NCBI GenBank assembly: GCA_964543125.1
Contig: CAZIWX010000133.1
Span: 1-6,370, forward strand
DNA length: 6,370 bases
Origin: CAZIWX01 sp964543125
Lineage (GTDB): Bacteria; Fidelibacterota; UBA8477
Direction: 5' to 3'
The notes beneath the pieces are model-generated. The model saw nothing but the letters and a program-made list of their open reading frames with translations, was not told the DNA's origin and did not search any database. Made by a program: the position numbers and the translations under genes. Each line of letters opens with the position of its first letter. The first letter of the stretch is position 1. Below, piece by piece: positions 1 through 5,747 of the stretch.

Positions 1-231
1 GCACCGGTACTGAAGAGCAGGGCACGGGAGATCAAGTCATTAAAGGCTTCGCGCCACCCACGGCTCCGGATGAAATTAACAAACCCCAAATCACGGCGGG
101 CAAACACGACCACGATAAAAGCAAAATGGTATCTCGAAATTGCCGAAAAGATACAAGTCAGTGCGACTTCATGTACCAGCAGGACCAAAACGGCCGGAGC
201 CGTAGTCCGAAAGAAGAATGGCTGGTGAGGT
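1..231. other. Unresolved left edge; competing open frames on both strands
   Basis: No gene can be assigned with confidence. On the minus strand, downstream of ccdA, one frame is open from the ccdA 3' end to the window edge. It reads as a hydrophobic protein (for example VLVLLVHEVALTCIF, then a basic stretch), but I see no ATG, GTG or well-placed ribosome site. On the plus strand two frames are open from the edge. One ends at 228-230. The other ends at a TGA at 243-245, just inside the ccdA 3' end, and reads as a hydrophilic tail (TAGKHDHDKSKMVSRNCRKD in part). Hydrophobic and hydrophilic frames opposite each other are what antisense complementarity produces, so at most one is real. I recognise none of them. 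Confidence 0.3.
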
Positions 232-963
232 TTAATAGTGATTGAAAAGCTGTAGCGACCATTGGGTTAACATTTCAAACATCCCGGTGATCAACAGCAA
301 ACCGATGGCCATTAACACGATCCCGCTTATCACTTGGAGATAATGTAATCCTTTGCTATAGCGGGTCAGTTTTAAAAACAGCCATTCCAATCCGGCGGCG
401 CTTAATAAAAAAGGCAAAGCCAACCCGGCGCTGTACACGCCCAACAGGGTGATGCCGTTGCCGGCCACGGGCGTACTGGCCGCTAACGCCAAAATGCTAC
501 CCAAATACGGTCCGATACAGGGCGTCCAGGCCAGGCCAAATCCAATGCCGGTCAGTATGCTCATGACTGATTTTGGCATCCAACGGGTTTTGATAATCAG
601 CCGTTTTTCCCGGAATAATATGGCCGGTTGCACCCAACCTGTTAAGAATAATCCGAATTCGATGATTATCACGCCCGCCAGAATAACAATGACCCGGTGA
701 TAAGCCTGGAAAAATTGTCCCAGAGTTGATGCCGCGGCCCCAAGAATAATAAACACCAGGGAAAATCCGCCGGTAAAGAGAAGTCCTTGTCCAAAAATTC
801 GCAGCCGGACCCCGGGGGTGATCGAATTGTCGGAAGCAGATCGGGCGCCAATCCCGCCCAGATACGTTGCATAAGAAGGGAAAAGCGGTAGAACACACGG
901 AGAGAAAAATGAAATCAGACCGGCGAGAAAGGCACCGCCGTATGTCAATGTTGTGTCAGTCAT
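232..963 (-). CDS. ccdA: CcdA/DsbD-type membrane thiol-disulfide electron transporter
   Basis: A polytopic inner-membrane protein of 243 residues, typical in length for the short CcdA family (PF02683), which lacks the extra periplasmic domains of DsbD. Family role: it moves reducing equivalents from cytoplasmic thioredoxin across the membrane to extracytoplasmic thiol proteins such as TlpA, ResA or CcmG. The sequence shows the two signature half-sites, SPCVLP with Cys23 in the first helix and WTPCIGP with Cys149 in the fourth. These are the only cysteines, so they form the expected redox pair. About six hydrophobic segments are visible. The ATG at 961-963 lies inside the last codons of the selenoprotein TlpA gene, with an 8-base overlap and no strong ribosome site, which suggests translational coupling. 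The neighbouring thioredoxin-like lipoprotein is therefore its likely partner. The family call is secure; the partner is inferred. Confidence 0.93.
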   Translation of the reverse strand: MTDTTLTYGGAFLAGLISFFSPCVLPLFPSYATYLGGIGARSASDNSITPGVRLRIFGQGLLFTGGFSLVFIILGAAASTLGQFFQAYHRVIVILAGVIIIEFGLFLTGWVQPAILFREKRLIIKTRWMPKSVMSILTGIGFGLAWTPCIGPYLGSILALAASTPVAGNGITLLGVYSAGLALPFLLSAAGLEWLFLKLTRYSKGLHYLQVISGIVLMAIGLLLITGMFEMLTQWSLQLFNHY

Positions 964-1534
964 CCGCCACTAAATCGGTGACCAAGGCCAAAGCGTTTGC
1001 ACCGATCCAATTCCGGTAGCCGATGGCCTCGCCCCAAATCTTACCGCCGGGTCCAATGATAAATGTTACCGGGTGGCCCCGGACGCCAAATTTCCAGGCT
1101 GTCGCCTGACGCGGATCCAACAACACATCGAAAGTCCAACCAAAATTTATGGCGAATTGCTCGACTTTGGACCGGGATTCGCCCGGATCAATGACGACGA
1201 GGGCAAATTTGTCATTCTGCGCGTACCGTTCGTGTAATCGTTGCAGGGAAGGAGCCTCCTTCCGGCACCAGCTTCACCAACTGGTGGAAAAATTCAGTAA
1301 TAGAATTTTTCCACGGTAGTCCGTTAGCGAGACCTCCTTACCGGCTAGAGATTGCAGTATAAAATCCGGTGCCGGTACAGGTGTTTTGAATTCGATCACC
1401 TGCATCTCCCGGGCCAGTTTATGGTCCAGCTTACCGCCTGTCGGTGTGCCGTTAGCAGTACAACCAGTCAATACAAAACCCAGCACAAGCCCGGTTATGA
1501 AATAACGGATTCTTAAAATTGAATGATCCTGCAT
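956..1534 (-). CDS. Selenocysteine-containing TlpA/ResA-type thioredoxin-like lipoprotein (in-frame UGA read as Sec87)
   Basis: A predicted extracytoplasmic thiol-disulfide (selenol) oxidoreductase of 192 residues. Residues 1-25 are a lipoprotein signal with lipobox L22-T-G-C25. After a short linker, the thioredoxin-like domain starts near APDF (about residue 55) and runs through GKEVSLTDYRGKILLLNF, typical of TlpA/AhpC-TSA proteins. The active site reads W86-[TGA]-S-W-C90-R-K-E-A-P, so TGA (1274-1276) replaces the first Cys of CxxC, giving UxxC. The frame then stays open for 105 codons to a TGA stop at 956-958. It keeps family features: VVIDPGES, a G-H-P155-V-T-F cis-proline segment, and the final strand and helix. 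The ATG at 1532-1534 is preferred because the signal peptide begins there and AGAGG lies upstream; an upstream in-frame ATG (1646-1648) would add 38 non-signal residues. It overlaps ccdA by 8 bases. A hairpin follows the TGA. A nonsense mutation is the alternative. Confidence 0.87.
1247..1263 (-). promoter_or_regulatory. Putative bacterial SECIS hairpin for Sec87
   Basis: On the coding strand, 10 bases after the in-frame TGA comes GGAAGGAGGCTCCTTCC. It forms 6-7 consecutive base pairs (GGAAGG with CCTTCC, plus A-T) around an apex containing GG. Outside it, TGC (1265-1267) can pair with GCA (1242-1244) across a small internal loop as a lower stem. Bacterial SECIS elements lie just 3' of the UGA inside the coding sequence and present a G-containing apical loop to SelB. 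The remembered E. coli fdhF element is also a 17-base apical hairpin starting about 11 bases after the UGA with GG at its tip, so the geometry agrees closely. The same bases encode RKEAPS. The hairpin is seen directly; SelB binding is inferred. Confidence 0.75.
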
Positions 1535-1560
1535 ATTGAAAGACAACCTCTTAGATCCAT

Positions 1561-1591
1561 ATATTAACCGGCGATCAAACGCTTTTGGCAA
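1561..1591 (-). promoter_or_regulatory. Weak candidate promoter for the selenoprotein-ccdA pair
   Basis: Reading the minus strand, TTGCCA (1586-1591) is followed after 19 bases by TAATAT (1561-1566). This would start transcription near 1554, just before the AAGAGG ribosome site of the TlpA-like gene. The 19-base spacer is longer than usual for sigma70, and I see no good dyad inside it, so it does not look MerR-regulated. It is a position-based suggestion only. Confidence 0.25.
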
Positions 1592-1624
1592 TAATGGAGG
1601 TGATGGAAAACCAGGCGTGGAGCT

Positions 1625-1649
1625 GATGCACCTGACTTGCTGGTGCATC
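1625..1649. repeat. Inverted repeat GATGCACC-9-GGTGCATC
   Basis: A perfect 8-base inverted repeat with a 9-base spacer (arms 1625-1632 and 1642-1649), extendable by a G-T wobble and one C-G pair. It sits about 90 bases upstream of the selenoprotein start codon and is not followed by a T-run on either strand. An operator or leader hairpin is therefore more likely than an intrinsic terminator. Confidence 0.5.
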
Positions 1650-1827
1650 GGACCAACACCCCTATTAGTTATCTGCTTGATTCACCATCACGGTGTCCAT
1701 AACCACCCTCGCGCCCTGGTGAACCAATTGATCAATCTCATTTAGGAATCGGTAGAACGCACCCTGGTTCCTGCCTGATTCTGAAGGCCATCTGTTTTGA
1801 TCCCGGTTAGCAGCCGAAAAAATGAAC

Positions 1828-2769
1828 TCATGAAATGGTCCATTCAAAGACCCGCTCGGGCACATCGTAAATACCCTTGATAACCAATTTCATGTGCGAG
1901 ATCTTATGGTTGAATTTTGGAAAAATGAGCTCGCCGCGGCGGTGATGGCCACCCGGCGGGGAGCCTTCCCAACCTAAAGGTTTGTGCTCATTGCCCCGAT
2001 CGCAAATCAGCGTCGCGATTTTTGCTAAATCATAATCCAACGAGCCATGATGCGTGTTCAAAGCTATTTTAATTTTGACCGGTTTGGAAAAAGCAAAATC
2101 CACCGGTTTGGCATCAATGGAAACCTGGTTCGCACTGTTATTCACCGCCGGTAATTCAATGGGCTGGTGGGCTAAGATGGTTTCCTCGGGATGCAGCACC
2201 GGCTTGGAACCGGACGGTTGCCGAGTGGCCACCACCAGGAAAGCCACCAGGAGAACCGCTGCCGAGAGGGTGGCCATTACCTTGATCAACCGGCGGGTAT
2301 TAATGCGGGTGAGTCGGTTTAGCAGACCTGATTCCGGGGCCAGTTCGTGTTTTTTTATGAGGTTCAGCATGAGGGTAATGCCGACCAGATTGGATGCCAC
2401 TCCTAACAGAATAAAGGGAATTTGGTAATGGGTAAGGAACATGGCGGCGGCGCTGAGTCCAAGTAAAGGCAACACATCCGTGAGATGATGGGCACAACAA
2501 GCGACCATGCTGCCGGTTGAAATACCGCCGGCGGCGGCGACTTCAACCGTAGCCCCGCGGGTGCGCTCCTTCAGGGTTTGACGGATGTATGTATACAGCC
2601 CGGCCTGGATTCCAAACCCGGCCGTCAGCAGGATCATCCAGTACCACAAATTCCTGAACACCATCAGAGCGTGATCGAATGAATTGGCAAATGATAATAT
2701 CCCGAAATAGAGTATCAGAATACTGATTCCTCCGGCAAGACCGAAGAATAAAGGCTTCCTGCTCTGCAT
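1828..2769 (-). CDS. Membrane protein with CCxHH motif and C-terminal His-rich extracytoplasmic domain
   Basis: A 313-residue protein of uncharacterised function; I recall the architecture as recurring among hypothetical proteins but have no name for it. Hydrophobic segments lie at about 8-28, 40-60, 98-113, 117-137 and 163-182. A soluble C-terminal domain follows (about 200-313). Just before the third helix it has G-S-M-V-A-C91-C92-A-H94-H95, then LPLLGLSAAA, loosely like the vicinal-Cys helix of MerT (CCVVPLVLLGLG). The C-terminal domain contains N-T-H240-H241, WEGSPPGGHHRRGELIFP and ends VFEWTIS, probably a beta-rich domain outside the membrane. Ligand-rich Cys and His positions suggest soft-metal (copper, mercury) binding or transport, but that is inference. 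The ATG at 2767-2769 is supported by GGGAAGG about 9 bases upstream. The selenoprotein and ccdA follow on the same strand after 293 bases. Confidence 0.8.
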   Translation of the reverse strand: MQSRKPLFFGLAGGISILILYFGILSFANSFDHALMVFRNLWYWMILLTAGFGIQAGLYTYIRQTLKERTRGATVEVAAAGGISTGSMVACCAHHLTDVLPLLGLSAAAMFLTHYQIPFILLGVASNLVGITLMLNLIKKHELAPESGLLNRLTRINTRRLIKVMATLSAAVLLVAFLVVATRQPSGSKPVLHPEETILAHQPIELPAVNNSANQVSIDAKPVDFAFSKPVKIKIALNTHHGSLDYDLAKIATLICDRGNEHKPLGWEGSPPGGHHRRGELIFPKFNHKISHMKLVIKGIYDVPERVFEWTIS

Positions 2770-3130
2770 GGTATGATGCCTTCCCTTTGATTCGTTTAAG
2801 GACCGGTTTTTCTCAAGCCGGTGTCCCGATTTTTCAACTGAGCCCGGCGCTAAACCGTCTAAAATCCGGCTGTGGCAACACCAACCGCTCCACGGTTGTC
2901 GAATTCGTTCTTATTTCTACAACAAGCATACCGCCTGAAAGTATGTTTTCTTAACTCAAATAATATCATAATTTTAGAATTAAAAACGAATGGCATCTTA
3001 CCCGGATTGGCTGTGGAATATTCAACACTCAGCCCTGCAATTTTCGAATAATCCCCATCAGTCAACCCTAAAAAAGGCTGGATTAATGGTTTCGATTTAT
3101 AACTCCCGAGCCAAGGTTAATGGTTAAGGA
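2770..3130. other. Intergenic region, AT-rich in the middle
   Basis: There is no supportable gene in these 361 bases; the 68-codon minus-strand frame (2859-3065) lacks recognisable features. The stretch about 2935-2995 is clearly AT-richer than its surroundings and probably holds the promoter of the leftward 313-residue gene. A weak candidate on the minus strand is TTAAGA, 18 bases, TATGCT (about 2926-2955). I see no clear operator. Confidence 0.4.
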
Positions 3131-3313
3131 ATGAAGACGCTGGTCCTGAAAATCTCGCTTTTGCTACTTGTGTCCATGACCGTGCTTCAGCAGGTACAGC
3201 CGCAAGAGGGAAATGATCAATACTGGTTTTACGAACCTGCCAGGCTCCATCAAAAGTTCCTTCTGTTTAAATCCACACAAGGAAGTGCTGACATATATTT
3301 GATCATTATATAA
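3131..3313 (+). CDS. Doubtful small ORF with a signal-peptide-like start
   Basis: A 60-codon frame that starts with a classic export-signal pattern (MKTLVLK, then a run of Leu/Val, then an AQ-like polar turn), followed by a Tyr/Phe-containing tail ending DIYLIII. This could be a small secreted or membrane peptide, or the 5' remnant of a larger secreted-protein gene. Against it: the only ribosome-like AAGG lies almost on top of the ATG, there is no recognisable domain, and it stands alone between two leftward units. No relative is recognised. Confidence 0.25.
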   Translation: MKTLVLKISLLLLVSMTVLQQVQPQEGNDQYWFYEPARLHQKFLLFKSTQGSADIYLIII

Positions 3314-3423
3314 ATTGGTTTTTATCACCTTTGGTAAGCAGAACCGTCAGCGCATTTTTTTAAAGCCGGATTTCGCAGGTGTTTCGCTGTTTTCCCGGAA
3401 ATCTCGACTTGGCAAGGGTGGAA

Positions 3424-3448
3424 AGCCGGGAACTGGTATTTCCCGGTT
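3424..3448 (-). terminator. Terminator-like hairpin downstream of the permease
   Basis: CCGGGAA (3426-3432) and TTCCCGG (3440-3446) form a perfect 7-base stem with a 7-base loop, extendable by a wobble and an A-T pair. It lies about 8 bases after the permease stop codon in the minus direction. The following T-tract is poor (GGCTTTCC), so this is either a weak intrinsic terminator or a 3' stabilising hairpin. Confidence 0.45.
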
Positions 3449-3455
3449 AAAAGGT

Positions 3456-4778
3456 TTATTGACGGAGGGCTGCTCGTTGTCTCTTTTTTGAGTAGCCCCA
3501 GGCACCCAGAGTCAATAAAAAATAGAGTAACAAAATGAACATCATCTGGTTCAATGCGTTCCCGGCCTCATAAAAAAGGATCAGGGATCCGCCCATCAGA
3601 AGGCCCAATATCGCCGCAACCGTTAACCCGGTCGATGATTTGGTCAGGTGCCTGATCTTGAAATTTGCACCAGCCATGAGTAATGAAACCAGCAGAAACG
3701 TAATACTGCCAAATTCCAGAATTAATTCCAGCCCGCCAATAATGATCAATAAACTGGCCATACCGGCCATGGTAAAAATCGCATTGACCGGTATTCTTTT
3801 TTTTCGCCGGGCCAGGACGGCGGGAAGATAGCCATCTTTGGCTATGATGGACATTTGGCGTGAAGCCCCAAAGACCGTTCCGCTAATGGCGCTGCTCGTT
3901 GCGAGTATGGCTCCGAGGATCACCAGGCCGGTACCCATTTTTCCCAGAATATCTCCAGCCCCCGCGGCTAAGGCATATTCCTTGTTTTTGATGATGTCTT
4001 CCATGGGGATGGCAAACAGGGCGCCCAGGGCGATGACAACATAGATCAAGATGGCAAGGGAAATGGCTGAATAAATAGCCCGGGCAATATTCTTGTCCGG
4101 GTTGGTCATTTCATTGACGGCGTTGATCACCAGTTGAAACCCTTCGTAGGCTACGAACGTCACTGACGCAACAATGAGCACATTCAGGATGGTGGACCGT
4201 TCACTAGTCTGGGCAATGTTTTTAATAAAGGTTCCAAAATCGCTTGTACCGTGGCGAATAAGGACTACCGAGATAATGGTTAGCACAACGAGTTTTGTAT
4301 AAACCATTAAATCTTCCAGTTTTCCCATCCCGTTCACACTCCAAACATTGACCAGCGTGAACAAGGTGATAACCCCGATAGCAACAGCCTTCCGAAGCCA
4401 GATATCCTGTCCAACCCCAAACCCGCTGATGGTATAGGAAGCGAAGGTGTAGGCATACAGCGCCAAGGTACTGATATAGCCGAAAATCACGAACCAGCCA
4501 ATGGCGGCGGCTGATAAATGGGACCCCGGATAAGTGCGTTTGTAAAAAGAATAGGTCGCTCCTTCATCTTTATAATACACACCGAGTTTGACATAGGAAT
4601 AAGCGGCCAGGGCGGCGATCAATCCGCCGATAATAATGGCCAGGGGCGTCAAATTACCAATAATAGAGACCGAAATACCGAGGATGGTAAATATGCCACC
4701 GCCAACCATACCCCCCAGCGCAATGGCAACCAGTTCCGCCAACCCCAGGTCTTTATTTCGTTTTCGATGGATGCTCAT
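3456..4778 (-). CDS. APC-superfamily amino acid permease
   Basis: An inner-membrane secondary transporter of 440 residues with about twelve hydrophobic helices, the usual length for the APC family (PF13520 type). The N-terminus carries the family signature: LGLAELVAIALGG, then M-V-G-G-G-I-F30 in the unwound first helix that contacts the substrate backbone. A polar YKDEGATYSFYKRTYP loop and a middle segment SGTVFGASRQMSIIAKDGYLP, typical of the region after helix 8, follow. Substrate cannot be read from the sequence; members carry amino acids or polyamines by proton symport or exchange. There is no C-terminal UspA or TrkA domain. I chose the ATG at 4776-4778 because GGGAG lies 6 bases upstream; a TTG 20 codons earlier would add a basic, non-conserved extension. 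The gene stands alone, and its promoter is probably in or near the N gap. Confidence 0.9.
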   Translation of the reverse strand: MSIHRKRNKDLGLAELVAIALGGMVGGGIFTILGISVSIIGNLTPLAIIIGGLIAALAAYSYVKLGVYYKDEGATYSFYKRTYPGSHLSAAAIGWFVIFGYISTLALYAYTFASYTISGFGVGQDIWLRKAVAIGVITLFTLVNVWSVNGMGKLEDLMVYTKLVVLTIISVVLIRHGTSDFGTFIKNIAQTSERSTILNVLIVASVTFVAYEGFQLVINAVNEMTNPDKNIARAIYSAISLAILIYVVIALGALFAIPMEDIIKNKEYALAAGAGDILGKMGTGLVILGAILATSSAISGTVFGASRQMSIIAKDGYLPAVLARRKKRIPVNAIFTMAGMASLLIIIGGLELILEFGSITFLLVSLLMAGANFKIRHLTKSSTGLTVAAILGLLMGGSLILFYEAGNALNQMMFILLLYFLLTLGAWGYSKKRQRAALRQ

Positions 4779-4815
4779 GCTTAGCTCCCGCTGCAAACTA
4801 CACCGGATTAAGAAT

Positions 4816-4831
4816 CGCCGGAAAACCGGCG
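4816..4831. repeat. Perfect hairpin CGCCGG-AAAA-CCGGCG in the permease leader
   Basis: A 6-base GC-only stem with a four-base loop, lying 38 bases upstream of the permease start codon. No T-run follows on either strand. It could be a leader hairpin of the permease mRNA or a chance palindrome. Confidence 0.35.
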
Positions 4832-4856
4832 GGAACAACTTATCCTGGAGACATTC

Positions 4857-4956
4857 NNNNNNNNNNNNNNNNNNNNNNNNNNNNNNNNNNNNNNNNNNNN
4901 NNNNNNNNNNNNNNNNNNNNNNNNNNNNNNNNNNNNNNNNNNNNNNNNNNNNNNNN
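4857..4956. other. Assembly gap of 100 N
   Basis: Exactly 100 undetermined bases, the conventional placeholder for a scaffold join of unknown true length. The linkage between the left part and the mercury locus therefore rests on the scaffolding, not on continuous sequence. Confidence 0.98.
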
Positions 4957-5162
4957 GGACAATTGAAGTTGTATTGACCAACCAGAGCCTGGGTTTGCCC
5001 CCGATCCGAACCAACCGGCCGGTATTTTTAAGGCAATTCCAAAACATTTTAAGGTTTACAATAACTATCTTCCGCATTATCATGATTTTAGGGTTTGCAG
5101 GCAAACACGCTCCGGACGAGGTTGTTAAGGAATCAGTAAAAGAGCTTGAGATCCAAGAGTAA
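4957..5162 (+). CDS. Partial or doubtful ORF emerging from the assembly gap
   Basis: One frame is open from the gap edge to tandem TAA stops (5160-5165). A possible internal TTG start at 4974 gives 62 residues: a basic middle part, a hydrophobic stretch (ILRFTITIFRIIMILGF) and an acidic helical tail ending VKESVKELEIQE. The tandem stop and the terminator-like hairpin 22 bases later favour a real 3' end, but nothing is recognisable. An equally good promoter motif lies inside the frame (5055-5083). If transcription began there, this would instead be a leader. The start may be lost in the gap. Confidence 0.3.
5055..5083 (+). promoter_or_regulatory. Sigma70-like promoter candidate
   Basis: TTTACA (5055-5060), a 17-base spacer and TATCAT (5078-5083) match the housekeeping promoter pattern well, predicting a start near 5090. 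A perfect palindrome GTTTGC-AG-GCAAAC (5093-5106) lies at the expected start site and could be an operator. It points toward merR, 185 bases downstream, but a terminator-like hairpin intervenes. Confidence 0.4.
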
Positions 5163-5184
5163 TAAAAAGGATGCGGTCTAACCC

Positions 5185-5219
5185 ATTACCGAAAGGGATT
5201 GCAACGCGGTGATTTTTTC
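5185..5219 (+). terminator. Possible intrinsic terminator upstream of merR
   Basis: ATTACCG (5185-5191) can pair with CGGTGAT (5207-5213), 7 pairs including one wobble, with a 15-base loop. The stem runs directly into TTTTTT (5213-5218). The large loop and short stem make it moderate at best. It would separate the ORF tail ending at 5162 from the mercury locus. Confidence 0.35.
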
Positions 5220-5220
5220 C

Positions 5221-5251
5221 TTGCCCTGTAGTAAGGTACAGGGTGTTAGCT
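5221..5251 (+). promoter_or_regulatory. MerR-type operator-promoter of merR
   Basis: TTGCCC (-35, 5221-5226) and TTAGCT (-10, 5246-5251) are separated by 19 bases, the overlong spacer that MerR-family activators correct by twisting the DNA. A perfect dyad, CCCTGTA (5224-5230) and TACAGGG (5237-5243), overlaps this spacer. It has the form of the CCCTGTAC-type boxes common for this family. This predicts autoregulation of merR and Hg-inducible transcription of the locus. Confidence 0.8.
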
Positions 5252-5274
5252 TCTACTATTGAAAGGTGAACACG

Positions 5275-5679
5275 ATGAGTGATTTTACGATCGGAATTTT
5301 AGCTAAAAACACAAATTTAAACATCGAAACAATCCGGTTCTATGAGCGGAACAAGTTACTGCCCGAGCCCCGGCGCACACCGGCCGGCTATCGCCTTTAT
5401 ACGGCCGCGGACAGTAAACGCCTGCACTTTATCGCTATGGCTAAACGTCACGGTTTTTCTTTAAAGGAAATCCGGGAGTTGCTGGATTTACGGGTTGATC
5501 CTGCTTCCACCTGTACGAATGTACGCCAAAAAGCTGAAGTGAAAATTCAAATCGTAGAACAAAAAATCCGGGAGTTGCGCCGGATAAAAAAAGCCTTAAC
5601 GACATTAGTTGCCGATTGCCGGGGGGCGGGTCCCACAGGTCATTGCCCAATCCTAGATGCTTTTGAAAAAGAAAATTAA
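5275..5679 (+). CDS. merR: MerR mercury-responsive transcriptional regulator
   Basis: A 134-residue MerR-family activator/repressor. Residues 4-72 form the winged helix-turn-helix (FTIGILAKNTNLNIETIRFY, then the wing RRTPAGYRLY and LHFIAMAKRHGFSLKEIREL). Residues about 80-114 form the dimerising coiled-coil helix, and a short C-terminal metal loop follows. Cys80, Cys115 (VADCRG) and Cys124 (GHCPIL) are spaced 35 and 9 apart, exactly as Cys82, Cys117 and Cys126 of Tn501 MerR, the trigonal Hg(II) site shared across the dimer. This makes mercury rather than zinc, copper or lead the likely signal. The ATG at 5275 is preferred because GAAAGG lies 8 bases upstream; the GTG at 5266 falls within that ribosome site. 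It is co-directional with merTP, 68 bases downstream. Confidence 0.93.
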   Translation: MSDFTIGILAKNTNLNIETIRFYERNKLLPEPRRTPAGYRLYTAADSKRLHFIAMAKRHGFSLKEIRELLDLRVDPASTCTNVRQKAEVKIQIVEQKIRELRRIKKALTTLVADCRGAGPTGHCPILDAFEKEN

Positions 5680-5686
5680 AAGGGCG

Positions 5687-5717
5687 GAACCCTGTACCTT
5701 GGTACAAGGAGTTAGAT
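5687..5717 (+). promoter_or_regulatory. Second MerR-type operator-promoter, upstream of merTP
   Basis: CCCTGTACC (5690-5698) and GGTACAAGG (5701-5709) form an 8-of-9 dyad. Aligned with the merR promoter, the -35 position is GAACCC (weak) and the -10 is TTAGAT (5712-5717), again 19 bases apart. The shared CCCTGTA half-site, spacing and TTAG start of the -10 indicate a second binding site for the same regulator, so merTP can probably be induced from its own promoter. The poor -35 would make it strongly activator-dependent. Confidence 0.7.
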
Positions 5718-5747
5718 GCTAAAATGAATTTGAATTAGAGGTGTCGC

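Larger units (their letters stand above)
1535..1827. other. 293-base spacer between membrane protein gene and selenoprotein gene
   Basis: No convincing gene. A 66-codon minus-strand frame (1665-1865) overlaps the 3' end of the 313-residue gene and has no recognisable features or ribosome site. The spacer is long for an operon and holds a perfect 8-base inverted repeat (1625-1649). A weaker interrupted dyad, GAATC with GATTC, is visible near 1745-1781. It may contain the promoter and an attenuator or operator for the redox pair, but no known riboswitch class was recognised. Confidence 0.4.

Noticed and set aside
1247..1276. Frameshift or simple nonsense mutation in the tlpA-like gene
   Set aside because: No change of frame is needed to recover the rest of the fold. 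The stop falls precisely on the redox Cys codon, and a SECIS-like hairpin follows. A point mutation of TGC/TGT to TGA cannot be excluded by sequence alone.
956..1276. Genome-wide reassignment of TGA to Trp or Gly
   Set aside because: TGA is the natural stop of this gene (956-958) and of the 313-residue gene (1828-1830), where reading through would give only a meaningless short extension or a shadow of ccdA.
1274..1648. Stand-alone 124-residue protein ending at the TGA
   Set aside because: It stops in the middle of the thioredoxin active site, and its first 38 residues precede the real lipoprotein start. The same frame continues as a normal TlpA domain after the TGA.
1807..1830. Second Sec codon at the TGA ending the 313-residue protein, since a TGC codon lies shortly after it
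   Set aside because: Only six codons follow before TAA, the protein already ends in a complete-looking domain (VFEWTIS), and no suitable hairpin or redox motif is present.
1665..1865. 66-codon minus-strand frame as a gene
   Set aside because: It overlaps the end of the 313-residue gene, has no ribosome site and no recognisable features.
4776..4838. TTG start of the permease 20 codons upstream
   Set aside because: The extension is basic and unlike the family N-terminus, while the ATG at 4776-4778 has GGGAG at ideal spacing.
5266..5277. GTG start of merR at 5266
   Set aside because: It lies within the likely ribosome site of the ATG at 5275, which gives the usual MerR N-terminus.
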